NCBI RefSeq assembly: GCF_000344685.1
Contig: NW_006920421.1
Location: 1,428,272 to 1,492,271 of the forward strand
DNA length: 64,000 nt
Reading direction: 5' to 3'
From: Gloeophyllum trabeum ATCC 11539
Taxonomy: Eukaryota > Basidiomycota > Agaricomycetes > Gloeophyllales > Gloeophyllaceae
The notes under the pieces were generated by a model that made no database searches, had not been told where the DNA came from, and saw nothing but the letters and a program-made list of their open reading frames with translations. Of this stretch, positions 11,442 to 22,740 are shown one piece after another. The translations under genes and the position numbers were made by a program. Every line of letters starts with the position of its first letter. Positions within the stretch are counted from its first letter, which is position 1.

Positions 11442-14400
11442 CTATGACTTAACCACCCGATGCATGAGCGAAATGATTTCACGCGACGTAAGACGCTGAT
11501 CTGGTTGCTGTACCCAGCAGCGGGTGATCAACTGCCACAGTTCATGGGACAGCACTCGTCCATTGCAGTCTTCGGGTGACGGCTTGTCTGGACGAATACC
11601 ATCAATCACCGCTAAGATCACCTCCGAGTCGTGCATATCGGATGAAAAGGGCATTCGGAGGGTATACAACTACACAATCCCCGACGAAGGGCATCAGAGA
11701 TAGCATATATGTTCGAGAAACAGAGACTCACCTCTAAGCATACGCAGGAAAACGCGTAAACGTCGCTCGCTGTAGTCCTCTGGAATACTTTGCATTGGAA
11801 AGCGCGCGGATTTATCAGCTCCGGGGCCATCCATCGGACTGAGCCGCATCGACTCGAGCTGCGTTGTGTGCCGTCGATAATGCCAGTCAGACCGAAGTCG
11901 GAAAGCTGCACATGCCATCCCTCGTTCACCAGAATGTTTGCCTGGATCACATAATCTAAGACGACCTCGAGGATACCATGCAGATATACGCACACCACGG
12001 AGATCACCATGCACTAGTCCAGACTCGTGCAAGTATGTTAAACCTTCAGCGATCTCAAGCAACTATATGGCTACCTTGTCAGACAGCCAAAGTTGAGGCA
12101 AGTGACGAACATACCAGGATGTCAACATTAACGCCTAATGGAGCATGCCTCTCGATATGCTGCAGTACACCGCCGTTGGACATCCAAGGGGAGACCATGC
12201 ACATCAATGGAGCGAATGTTGTCCCATCGATACCTAAGAAGGGAAGGACAAAAGGATGTCGGAGCTGCTGCCATATGAGAGCCTCTTTGCAGAATTTCTA
12301 GGCAAGGCAATCAGACCTACGGAACTGATCCCTCCACGGGATCGTACCTTTCGAACACTGATGCGTTCCTCCGCTCTACCTTGGAAGACCCGGAGACGCT
12401 TCAGGGCAACGTCTTTGCCCTCGTGAGTAGCCATGAAAACATCCGCGAACCCTCCGCCGGCGACAGCATCAGCAGAGCGTAGCCGCACATCTTCGAGCGT
12501 GAGAGATCTAGGGAGCCTCTGGCATCCTTGAGACAACCTCATGAGCGTACGACTAAGTCTGCGGAGGAACGTCGTAATATCCCTGTGCTGACTCCGCAAT
12601 CCCGACATATGACAACTATCGATTGCCTTGGGGGTTGGCATTCAGGGTGGAGTATACCATCAAATGGAGGCCACTCACCCACTGCAGTAGGTCTAAAAAG
12701 GCTGCGGCGTCCTCCTCCTGCGACAAGAGGCTGTCAATCAAGTTAGTCTCGGAGTCCAGGACTCCTTCAATCAAGTCGAGAAGATCTCTTTCGTCCGCCT
12801 GGATCGAATCACGCAGGCATCTGTCGGCGGTAGAACCTAAGCCGTCGCAGTACAGCTACAAGTAACCGTTAAACACCAGATATCAGTATAAGACAGTTGT
12901 AGCGTATACCGAGATCAGTTTGATGCGTAATTCGCGACTCTTCATGAGGTTCGACACGACATCGCCGGTTGACATGCCGTGAAGAATCTCGTGCAGAGGT
13001 TCAAGGGCCGGATTCGCAGCCGCGGGGCTGTTGATTAAAATGAGCTCAGCGTCACACTTAACATTCGTGAAACTCACTTGGCGGCTGAACTCCTTACTGC
13101 ATCCATGACGAGAAGCGTTACGCGCTGCGATCCGTCCATCTGGTGAGCTGTCTGCTATCATTCTGCCGTGGATCACCTACTCGATAAACCTTCAAGCCAG
13201 ATATATCTACAAGGTCTACTAGTGCCTGAATATTTCGAGAGAATTCCTGTTGTGCAGCAGTCTGCTGATTGGTCGAGGCCTTTGCATGTATTAGACGGCG
13301 AGTCTCCACAGTGATGAACTTGGCTATGCAGTTCGTCCATCGGTCCTCCCTTTCTCGAAGATACCGAGTGACATCAATTAGGCATTTATCCGTGACACGG
13401 CCGAAGGGGCCGGAAGGTGAAGATCGTCTTGACCTACTCCTTTCAGCAAAAATTAATAATCATGAAAGATGCAACTCACGCGACGACGTTGGCTTTAATA
13501 ATTGGGACCAACAAGCTTTTCCATTGCCATTCAAGTGAATGATTGTCACTCTGCCCTGCCTCATAGAGCAGAGGCAGGATGCTGCAAGCGCTGTTGTAAT
13601 CGATGGGATCGGAACTTCCTAGGAGCTGCCAAAGCAGCTCTACGAAGGATGGCTCTATGCACTTCTCAAAAGCAGGAAAGATACCCGGATTGATCGTACG
13701 CAGAAGATCCTGATCCGCATGACAGGATTTGAGAATGTCGATCAGATTCGGAACCGCCAGGGCTCGATAGGCATCATTCCTGCAGAGGTCGAGAGATGAG
13801 TAGTGATCGTATACATGCTGAAGCTGATACACATACCTCATATCCTTGATTAACTGGCTTATATAGGGCGCGCCACTGTCCGAATCGGACGCTATGAATG
13901 CGGTGTAATACTCGTGCATTCTTGTGTGATCCACAGCTGCGGCTTCTTCGACTGAAACCAACGCACGATGACAGCACTCGAAAAGCGGGTTATTGTCAGG
14001 GTCTTTGGATATAAAGTGCGAACATTCGATGAGAATTTCTTCAAGCGCAATCTTGATTCCATGGATTGTTAGGGAGACCGCAAAATCCCAATGAAGCGAG
14101 ACCAGAGCGGTGACTAAGTCGATCGCTTGTAGTTTGACTCCGTCGTCTCCTCGCCTACGCACGACAGTCAGGCCAAGACACGGATAGACGCAACGGATTC
14201 GTCTCACCGGATCATCTGTACCAATCTCTCGCAGCCTTGGCGGAACTCTGAGGAATTCCCCCTCAACGCATCTATATACTCTGTGCGACATCGATCGCAG
14301 TAGAAGAGCGTGTTGTTGCCGAGTACACCATCTATCACATCGTTATATGACCGTGTCTTGCTGTGGGATGCCGAGACTCGAACAGGGCTTGATGAACAAC

Positions 14401-15082
14401 TAGCACAGTTCACTTGACGGACAACCAGCATCTTGGATACGACTGTCGACGGATTGTGAGCAGAGCTGGAAGCGCCCAGCCATTCCAATTTGCCAAGAGA
14501 CCATAATACGCCAACCACGGCCTTTCCGACTGTGCTAGGCAGCTGAGGACGGGTCGATAACGTGGAGTCCGTAGCCGTCCACAGAGAAGCTGTTTCAAAA
14601 CCATCTCGGATGCTCTCCTGCATCATCGAGAAAGAGGTCGATTTGGGAAGCAGGGCGAGCGGGCCCCTGCGGTCGCTTTCTGCTGTAGTAGAGTCCAGCC
14701 GAAAGCTACAACGGAGCGACCTTCAAAGAGTGACGCTCGCCTAGCAGTCCTAAAGTAGGAGCGCTGTACAGCACAGGCTTCGGGTTCGACGCGACCTGGT
14801 CACGAGAACGTGTCCTGAGAAGAACTTCAATCAGACCGGGGCATAGCATCTTGACAAATGAGGATCCATATCTACCTGCTCTCGTGAAAGGCGCTTGAGC
14901 GCTCGTGGGTATACCTGGCCGGACGGGTCACAGGAACGCATAAGAAGCGCATTGACGCGCACCAACGACGAAACAGGTTTCAATGCTGTACTTACAAAGA
15001 TATGTTCGACACTGCTCCCGGCTCCTATTGGCCACTGTGCCACAGCCTGGCCACAGCAAACATACTGGGGTTGCAATAGCAT
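11442..15082 (-). CDS. TKL-type protein kinase, Agaricomycete family
   Basis: Cytosolic signalling kinase by domain content. Read on the minus strand, the N-terminal 60% is helical with no named domain. It includes a Cys-pair segment (CASC about 14385, CDRC about 14285) that could bind zinc, and LLVMDAVRSSAAK (about 13090). The kinase domain spans about 12500 to 11450: glycine loop GGGFADVF, VALKRL (beta-3 Lys), FCKEALIWQQLRHPFVLPFLG, LTYLHESGLVHGDLRG-ANILV (catalytic loop; HGD replaces HRD, as in this fungal family), SDFGL, WMAPE, and RCWVQQPDQRLTSREI. The stop lies at 11442, after VVKS. Clear splice joins include an intron at 14155-14207. The first coding exon is unresolved: an in-frame run reaches back to about 14914 (ending ..TLGLL), and an ATG-led candidate exon ends near 14995, but their phases do not join simply. 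Substrate unknown. Confidence 0.8.
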
Positions 15083-15879
15083 CTGGGTCGGTCTGTCAAT
15101 GATACAGTGCTCGCTTTGATATGCGACTTTCTAGAAAAGATTTACAGTGCCAGTGGCAGTAGTAGACGAGAAACCGCCTTACAGACGCCCAGGCCCGAGT
15201 TAGCCCGAACCGGCATGTTTCTTAATCACCTTCACTGTACAATACTGAATTCAGCTTGTTTGCAGCCGTGTCGTTGTTCTCGGTCAATTCACCTCGAGTT
15301 AGTATCTGCGCCGTTCGCCATTTTCAGCACTAACAACAGAATGCGACAGCATTTCGTTTGTCCACCGGGCTGTACGGTGTTTTATGGAATGAAAGCCAGC
15401 GCCTCCACATCATTCCCGCGACCCGATTTACTGCCTCGTGTCTTGAGAAATTAAGCTCATCGATTGCTCTTGCCTCATGCCGGCTTGCTATCACGAGTCT
15501 GCTACCGACCTCCAAGCCAACTCGGCCCTCACCGATGCTGTAACGACCTTCATTCAGTACATGACTGTTCGCTTGGCTGGTCTTGTAGGCGACTATGGAG
15601 CCCGATAAGCACGCGGGGGTCTTCTCTAGATGGGAGTGGAGCCTGGGGACAAAGCCAGGAAGATCCGATAATAGGGATGGAGAAAGGTGTCCCCCGGAAT
15701 CAATCGCCCCCGTGCCTGCTTGTCCAGAAAGTCGGCAATTACCTCTGCTATAGGTCTCGTGGGACAGGGCACTTCATCTGAGCGGCCTCCATCCAGCAGG
15801 GCGACTATGTCTACGCCAGTGCTTTCTCCGTGAACTCTAACAACCGTCTACACTTTTGAGACCCCTCGTCTCTGGATCC
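15083..15879. other. Intergenic, divergent promoters
   Basis: About 0.8 kb between the 5' ends of the TKL kinase (-) and the Hsp20-domain gene (+). No gene was recognised. I looked for heat-shock elements (nGAAnnTTCn arrays) upstream of 15880 and found none that convinced me. Confidence 0.4.
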
Positions 15880-16767
15880 ATGGCTTCCGGACGCATTGCT
15901 GCGCAATGCGCACGTCCTGCGAACCCGCTGCGCGTCTTCGAGCAATCGTACACCGAGGACAGCGGCGAAGTGACGCCGCTCCTGTTCCCGATAGACTTTG
16001 CGGACGAGATCATAGAACACCCCCGCGCGCCCGAGCTCACCCGCCGTCGATCCTCCGACGATTCCTTCGGGCCAGAGACGCCGCCAGAGTGGATCGACGC
16101 GGTATGGCAGAACGTGCGGGAGGCTAAGGAGCGCGGATTTAAGCATAGACAGGGCAGGCCCGAAGGGCCCGCCAGGCACCCCGCGCAGAAGCCGAAGCTC
16201 GTGAGGCGGAAGTCGATGTGCGTTGTTTTGCCTTTGATCGAGCGTGTTCTCTTGCTTTGTACGTAAGTACTGAGACGACCTTCCCCAGTGTCAATTTCAA
16301 AGAGTCTGCCGATGGCCGCACGGTAAGGTGCCTCGAGGCTACCGAGCATTGGCATTGGGCTGATGTCGATGTTGGCTAGGTCACAGCGGTATTCGACCTG
16401 GAGGGGGTTAAGAAGGAGGATATGCACGTTAGCTTCCACTCGAAGCGGGTTACGATTACATGGAAGACAGTGAGCGTCATTGAATACGAGGAAGAAGGTA
16501 CTATGGTCAGAGAGAGGGAAGAGAAGCAGTTCAGTCGGACTATACCGCTGCCCGAAGATACCAAGGTACGATAGCGGTGCCCATCCGTCCCCTCGACATA
16601 TACTCATGTTTTCTTAGTTTGAAGAGGTCCGCGCTATCAAGGAAGGCGGTCGTCTTGTCTTGCACTATCCTAACATGCGATGCATCCGCGTAGAGCGACG
16701 TCCTACTGAAGCCACTCAGCGGAAACCCAGCGGCGGCTCGGGGCGACATGTAGACCATCACGTTTAG
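15880..16767 (+). CDS. Small heat-shock protein-like (Hsp20/alpha-crystallin domain)
   Basis: Predicted Hsp20-type holdase or CS-domain co-chaperone, cytosolic. ATG 15880 (MASGRIAAQCARPANPL). The first exon encodes an N-terminal arm with an Arg/Ser stretch (RRRSSDD) and EWIDAVWQNV. After two short introns, the alpha-crystallin domain reads VTAVFDLEGVKKEDMHVSF (the beta-3/beta-4 pattern), SKRVTITWK, then REEKQFSRTIPLPEDTK and the last strand VRAIKEGGRLVLHYP. The usual A-x-x-x-N-G-V-L motif is replaced by AIKEGGRLVL. Exon joins: about 16217 to 16292, 16325 to 16380 and 16563 to 16619. The tail is basic and His-containing, ending HVDHHV at 16767. Total about 230 residues, long for this family because of the N-terminal arm. 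Transcribed away from the kinase gene. Confidence 0.8.
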
Positions 16768-17054
16768 GCTACTCGAAGTCGCTCCGCCATATGTACATAT
16801 GCACGGGTACCGTATCCGATTATGCTCTGTATATGCTCTGTATATGCTGTCGATTTATCACTAGTATGTTTGAAACATGGTGGCTGGTCCAGTGCTTTAA
16901 CACCTGCGGGAATACGGTTCTTTGAGCCTCATTCCAAGAGCATGAATGTTGCAGGCAGTACATTGATGTATGTGTGTCTAATAGTACATGATTGCTTCAT
17001 TATAACTTCTCGTGATTACTTGGTCCCGAAGTACTCCCGATATACAATAGTTGT

Positions 17055-17606
17055 CTAAGCGCGCTCGTCGCTCTTCATGGTAGTGGTCTAAATTATCAAT
17101 GTTAGCATCGAGGGTCAAGTCCATAAGATACTGCGACCTACATCAGCGTCGGTAGAGATGGGAATGGTCCGGTTGGGAGGAGAGGTGGAGACAGCGGCCG
17201 AGGAACGGGCAATGGCTGCCAAGTCGACGTCCTGGCCTTTGGCAGCCTTCTTCCTGACCTCCCTAGCTTGGGCGAGCTCTTCCTCGCTCATGCTGCTAGG
17301 GCTTCTGTCGATGGCAGGCCTTGTCCGGTCCGAGTGCACTGCGATAGCAGCGTCAGGCCAATGTTATGCGTGAATGAATGCAAGGGCATTACCTGCACGA
17401 GCAGTGGGACCCTCCAGCTCCTCCTCCTCGAGCTCTCTCTCCTCGTCGGCAATACCAGCGGCCTCGAGCTCGAGCTCGTGGTCGAGCGAACCCCAGTTGT
17501 GCGGGCCAGCGCCGTGCTTCTTGGTCGAGTTGTCCATGCCGTTCTTGGCCTCAGAGCGGTCCTTGGAGACCGCGCGGGGGTAGTTGGCGCGAGCAGTGCG
17601 AGTCAT
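17055..17606 (-). CDS. Small HABP4/Stm1-like protein
   Basis: Short acidic and basic protein. ATG at 17606 (MTRTARANYPRAVSKDRSEA). The segment STKKHGAGPHNWGSLDHELE resembles the G-x-G-x-x-N/S-WG-S pattern of the hyaluronan/mRNA-binding (HABP4, PAI-RBP1, Stm1) family, which binds ribosomes and RNA in other fungi. It is followed by a Glu-rich helix. After an intron with donor GTAATG near 17392, the second exon encodes SPSSMSEEELAQAREVRKK. A second intron near 17096-17137 leads to the last residues TTTMKSDERA and a stop at 17055-17057. About 145 residues. The function given is by family resemblance only. Confidence 0.7.
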
Positions 17607-18149
17607 GTCGTCAGATGAGCGTGTGTGGTGGTTGTCGTAGACGTGCAGTGGGGAACGCGACGGTAAGGAACGGGTTTATATAGAACGCCATGGCGGGGAT
17701 AGCCACGGTGAGCCAGTGGAGAAGCCCCATGACTTGCCGTTCTGTTTGACATCATGTCCCGGCGCAGCGACATCAGACCCATGGAGTCTCTAGACTCTTC
17801 GCGCTTTTTCCTTTCCCAGTCATTCTAGGCCGACCTCTGCTCGTCGGATATCTTGTCGTGCGACGCGGACAGGAGCTGCAGGGCGCCCTGCAGCTCTGCG
17901 TCGTTACCCGGGTGCTCACGAAACTGGTAGAAGTCTAGTGCCAGTGCGGTACTAGCCTGGACTGTCCGAGTCCGGGCGCGCTTTCTTTGGACTTACCACT
18001 TCGGTTCTCCAAGCTTCTTCTTCGTCCTATTCTCGCCTGACGTGGCACATTTCCAAGGAGATGGCTCTGCAATGAATGAATCCTATCCGTGTAGAGGGAT
18101 CAGCGTGACTCCTTTCGCTTGCAATTGGTTGTTCACCTTCGGGAACGCT
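17607..18149. other. Intergenic, nothing recognised
   Basis: Promoter side of the HABP4/Stm1-like gene up to the transposon. GC-rich, with a local inverted repeat GAGCTGCAGGGCGCCCTGCAGCTC near 17870-17893 (an almost perfect 24-bp palindrome). No coding exon was recognised. Confidence 0.4.
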
Positions 18150-18156
18150 CATGTGC

Positions 18157-18558
18157 TATGCTTGTCAAAGTGCACAAATATTCCACCCCCGGAATGTTTG
18201 TGTTTTCCCCCGGAAATTCGTGTCTCCCCCCGGTATTTGAGGGTGGCGGTGCCATACGACTGCCATATGTGGTCCTGCAGCGTCCCACGATGGGCTGCGC
18301 CACAGGTGGCAGTGCTACAAGCTATCCATATACAGTGCGAGTGTCTCACAGTCACTCGCGTGCCCTGTGGCGGAGTGTGCCGACGATGTCTGTGCCCTCA
18401 GCCACAGCGATGCCAGCGAGCCGTCGCAGGCAATCGCTGACGTCGCTCTCGACTCAGAGGTCGATGTCACAACACTTACACAATCACATTCTCATTTTAA
18501 TTCTGTTGGAGTTTTTTCCTGAAATTCTGGAGCTGTACATTGCAAGGTAAGTTTATAT
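18157..18558 (+). repeat. Left terminal inverted repeat of the transposon
   Basis: Begins TATGCTTGTC. It contains three closely spaced CCCCCGG-type runs (18184-18235) and runs into the N gap. Compared with the right arm it differs only by two one-base insertions at about 18541 and 18547, right beside the gap. It holds an open frame of 140 codons that is repeated in the right arm; this is repeat sequence, not a recognised gene. Confidence 0.85.
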
Positions 18559-19389
18559 NNNNNNNNNNNNNNNNNNNNNNNNNNNNNNNNNNNNNNNNNN
18601 NNNNNNNNNNNNNNNNNNNNNNNNNNNNNNNNNNNNNNNNNNNNNNNNNNNNNNNNNNNNNNNNNNNNNNNNNNNNNNNNNNNNNNNNNNNNNNNNNNNN
18701 NNNNNNNNNNNNNNNNNNNNNNNNNNNNNNNNNNNNNNNNNNNNNNNNNNNNNNNNNNNNNNNNNNNNNNNNNNNNNNNNNNNNNNNNNNNNNNNNNNNN
18801 NNNNNNNNNNNNNNNNNNNNNNNNNNNNNNNNNNNNNNNNNNNNNNNNNNNNNNNNNNNNNNNNNNNNNNNNNNNNNNNNNNNNNNNNNNNNNNNNNNNN
18901 NNNNNNNNNNNNNNNNNNNNNNNNNNNNNNNNNNNNNNNNNNNNNNNNNNNNNNNNNNNNNNNNNNNNNNNNNNNNNNNNNNNNNNNNNNNNNNNNNNNN
19001 NNNNNNNNNNNNNNNNNNNNNNNNNNNNNNNNNNNNNNNNNNNNNNNNNNNNNNNNNNNNNNNNNNNNNNNNNNNNNNNNNNNNNNNNNNNNNNNNNNNN
19101 NNNNNNNNNNNNNNNNNNNNNNNNNNNNNNNNNNNNNNNNNNNNNNNNNNNNNNNNNNNNNNNNNNNNNNNNNNNNNNNNNNNNNNNNNNNNNNNNNNNN
19201 NNNNNNNNNNNNNNNNNNNNNNNNNNNNNNNNNNNNNNNNNNNNNNNNNNNNNNNNNNNNNNNNNNNNNNNNNNNNNNNNNNNNNNNNNNNNNNNNNNNN
19301 NNNNNNNNNNNNNNNNNNNNNNNNNNNNNNNNNNNNNNNNNNNNNNNNNNNNNNNNNNNNNNNNNNNNNNNNNNNNNNNNNNNNNNNNN
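18559..19389. other. Assembly gap (831 N)
   Basis: A continuous run of N inside the transposon. Open frames called across it are meaningless. Its true length is unknown, because long inverted repeats are hard to assemble. Confidence 0.99.
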
Positions 19390-19470
19390 AACAGCAGTAT
19401 GGATGCTTTGCAACTCTATGAAGGATTGTGGTTGGGATGGCAAACACCATTGATTTTTCTAGGGGTGTTT

Positions 19471-19876
19471 TGATTTATATAAACTTCCTTGCATGTACAG
19501 CTCCAGAATTTCAGGAAAAAACTCCAACAGAATTAAAATGAGAATGTGATTGTGTAAGTGTTGTGACATCGACCTCTGAGTCGAGAGCGACGTCAGCGAT
19601 TGCCTGCGACGGCTCGCTGGCATCGCTGTGGCTGAGGGCACAGACATCGTCGGCACACTCCGCCACAGGGCACGCGAGTGACTGTGAGACACTCGCACTG
19701 TATATGGATAGCTTGTAGCACTGCCACCTGTGGCGCAGCCCATCGTGGGACGCTGCAGGACCACATATGGCAGTCGTATGGCACCGCCACCCTCAAATAC
19801 CGGGGGGAGACACGAATTTCCGGGGGAAAACACAAACATTCCGGGGGTGGAATATTTGTGCACTTTGACAAGCATA
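19471..19876 (-). repeat. Right terminal inverted repeat of the transposon
   Basis: Reverse complement of the left arm. It ends GACAAGCATA at 19876 and is followed by the target duplication CATGTGC. The inner end of the match cannot be fixed, because the left partner runs into the gap. Confidence 0.85.
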
Positions 19877-20131
19877 CATGTGCTGCTGTGTACTCGAGTC
19901 ACGCGACCACCCGTGTATGAAGGTCCGACAAAAGCACTCATCGGGAGGACTGTAGGCTTCACGTCCACAAGTGCCTGTATCGTATACACGACAGCATCAT
20001 CCGCACTAAGCTTCGTGCTAGAGCATTGAATTCCATCCAAGTACGTGATTAATGAAGGTACAAGTTACCTATGGCTACAAGATCATTATGTCGTGAATAT
20101 ATTTTTACAACCAGGCAGAATAGCAGAAGCC

Positions 20132-20810
20132 TCAATACGCCGCTGTCCTCATACCAGGCTGCACCATCCCAGTTGCAGGCATGGGTTGCATTCCTCCATA
20201 CTGCTGCATCCCTCCGACTTGCCCCATTCCCGCTCCCTGTGCCATATTCGCAGGAGGCATAACACCCCCCGTATTCATCATCTGGCCTTGCGGATACACA
20301 CCTCCCGCGCCCATCATTTGGCCTTGAGCTTGAGGGGCAACGCCTCCCATCGGCATCATCCCCCCTCTCGTCTGCATCGCGGGGTTCATAGCCATCTGTG
20401 GCTGTCCGCCGTACCCAGCGGCGACTGGAGCGCCGCCGACGTTCCCCATTCCCCCTCCGGTAGCCGCTAACCCTCCTCCCTGAGCAGCTGCCATGCCAGT
20501 CTGCGCCCCTGCCGCGGCTTTACCCGCTTGTCCGGATCCGTTTGGTACGGCACCACTGGTCGCGAGTGCTGGTTTGGAGTTCTTGCCGAACCGACATGTC
20601 AAGAGGGACACGATTCCTTCAATTATCGCAAGAATTAACTATGTACCGGGGGAAGGTGAGTACGGTCGAGTCAAGCACGTCGCGCGACTGTGACAGACAA
20701 ACCGTATAGAGTGTATTGACGATCGTCGTGATGACAGTGACGATCCCCTGGGCGAGGGACCCGAGGAACATACCAACAGCGGAGAATACAGCGCCCTGGA
20801 CGCCTCTCAA
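20132..20810 (-). CDS. Small membrane protein with Gly/Met-rich tail
   Basis: Read on the minus strand, the 5' exon encodes VQGAVFSAVGMFLGSLAQGI and VTVITTIVNTLYT. A 65-bp intron follows, and the next exon begins LILAIIEGIVSLLTCRFGKN. Together these make two or three hydrophobic helices followed by a Cys and basic residues. This pattern is common in short unnamed basidiomycete membrane proteins. The rest (to the stop at 20132-20134) is a low-complexity tail rich in Gly, Met, Gln and Pro, with repeats such as GGMQQYGGMQPM and GQMMxxGGV. The start is not resolved: the frame is open upstream to an AG near 20822, and the first exon with ATG was not found with certainty. Function unknown. The transposon lies about 250 bp downstream. 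Confidence 0.6.
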
Positions 20811-22740
20811 GTCAGTGTCTGTGCCTCCAGATCATCTATGAACTCATTCACCATGATCGAGGGTGACCAGCCCAAAAGCGAAGCCTATAAGTAAGGTAGC
20901 TATCCACCTGAATATAAAGGCCGTCAAGACGCGAGATCATTATGACGTGTCGGATTGCGTCGCTATAAATTTGTGCATCAGTGCGCCGACCGTCACACGC
21001 GTTTATGCCATACACAGGCAATTATAGGGCATTCCTGTCACCGGGACGCCATCTTCAATGCCGAGCTGACGGGAGACCGCGTCAAAGAATCCACTGGTGA
21101 GAGCGATGCTGTGGAACTCCATCTACCGGAGACGCGGTCTATCGGCGTAATGAAGCGCGTGACGTCACGCGTCGCCCCGGCGCTGGCGAAATACGCGACT
21201 TCGATCACGATGAGCAGCTGGATGTCGTTCCCTCCGTAAACCTCGCGTAGCTGAGGACTTCCACGGCGAGAATAGAGTGAACGGGGAAAGGCAAGACAGC
21301 ACATAGCTCAACACTACGAATCGCCATATGGATCTCCACGGCTTAGAATTGGGGACTGGGCGGCGCGTCCGACCTTAGCCACCATATCTCAAAATAATTC
21401 GAGAGATGGTCGCTAGCGTCAGGAGCGTCACTTTTTGAAAGCCTTGGTACCAATGGTTATTGACGTCGAGCGATATCTGGACAATAACAAAATTCAGCCA
21501 CAGTCCACACATGGAATTGATGCATCATTTTCCTAACCGAGAGCATCAGTGACTAGAAACACTTCATGCACACTCACAAACCGCTGCCAGGTGGGCCGTT
21601 TTTCAGACGCGGCAGGCCTTTGACTTGCCGTCAGCCTTACCGAATGAAGTTCCTTTTATACCTACTGTGTGTTCCCGTAAGTTGCTTCCACTAAAATTCC
21701 GCCTGCACAAAGCTGCAAGCCTCATCTCATTGTCGATGGCTAATCCACAGGTTCCAACTTCCATGCGACGCTGCGTCGACCCGAGCCAGGCATGGAAGAT
21801 GCTCGGAGACATTTACCCCTGTGCCTCGCAGCACGGCGGCCTTTTTGTGATAGGCTAAGGTGGGCATATGGTGGCTTGCCGCCACGGACATATGTATATG
21901 GGATAGTGTCGCTGCGTCTGCCGACCACTCAGACATTCTATTCATTTATAGGCTCGCATTTGCCGTTAATTCTGAAGAAAAAACGATGATCGTATGGATG
22001 CTTCAAACTCGTCATTTATCGTGATTGCCTATCCGATGGCAATGCTTTGCCAGCGACTCACACAGGATTACGTATTGATCATGGAAAGGGGTTCCGAGCT
22101 CCCTCGCGGACGTGCGTACTACCCAGTCTCTCTGAAATACTAGGCAGCAGTGTGACGCTTGCCCGCCATTGACTCCTAGAAAACCTTTGTCGGCGTACGC
22201 AGTGAGCGGGTTCGTCCGACTTGGTTGTCCCTGCGGACAAAGTGGCAGCGCAGAGTCTTGGGCCTCTTAGCCCCGATGGACTGAATCACCAAGGCTCGAC
22301 AAGACCGGCAACCTACCGGCAACTTACGCCAGAGGTGATGCTGCAAGCCTTCAGGTTAGAGCCTTGGGGGTGTTCTTGATGGAACGCAGTCTAATTCGAA
22401 TTCAGTGATGGGCGTGGCCGCCGAGTCACCATTATACTCTCAGGATCAAGCTCATCTCTTGAGTTCTATAGCGCAAATCGTCTGGTTCTGGCACTGCTCT
22501 CTTGTTACATAACTGTATATGTGATTGTTTGCTGGATCTTCTCGAACCTCGAGACTCAACGGCCTTCTGCGGATTTCCAAGATGCCAGAGGCACAACGTT
22601 CACGAGCTAGATACGTTGGGAGAGTCTCAGAGATCAGCAGGAATGTGGTTATATCAAGTCCGCGCCGTGCGACCTCCGGTGCATGGAAACTGGAAGCACT
22701 GTCGCCCGTTGCTCCTCATCGTTTCTGGAACAACATTTAC
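20811..22740. other. Intergenic with coding-like minus-strand segments
   Basis: No complete gene was recognised. Three minus-strand stretches look more like protein than background: 21375-21512 (45 codons starting MCGLWLNFVIVQISLD), 21038-21241 (contains IQLLIVIEVAYFASAG, GC-rich third positions) and about 20855-20931 (IATLLIGFAFGLVTL). All three are partly hydrophobic and could be exons of one membrane protein or of a decayed one, possibly including the missing 5' part of the gene at 20132. From 21600 to 22740 I see nothing definite. Confidence 0.25.

Larger units (their letters stand above)
18150..19883. mobile_element. DNA transposon with ~400-bp terminal inverted repeats, interrupted by gap
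   Basis: The element spans 18157-19876 and is flanked by the 7-bp direct repeat CATGTGC at 18150-18156 and 19877-19883. The left terminus TATGCTTGTCAAAGTGCACA is matched exactly by the reverse complement of the right terminus. The inverted match continues about 400 bp on each side, to position 18558 on the left and to about 19471 on the right. The middle is unknown: 831 N plus about 80 readable bases that do not repeat. Long inverted repeats with a target duplication are the hallmark of cut-and-paste DNA transposons. The 7-bp duplication and long arms fit Mutator-like or related elements best, but without the interior the superfamily is undecided. No transposase is visible. Confidence 0.85.

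Noticed and set aside
15837..16607. 256-codon minus-strand open frame
   Set aside because: Antisense to the Hsp20-domain gene, whose spliced product has clear family features.
18497..19450. Long open frames across the N run
   Set aside because: They consist of undetermined bases and carry no information.
19459..20040. 193-codon open frame on the minus strand
   Set aside because: It lies in the right arm of the transposon and continues past its end; the same frame occurs in the left arm. It is repeat sequence, with no protein family pattern.
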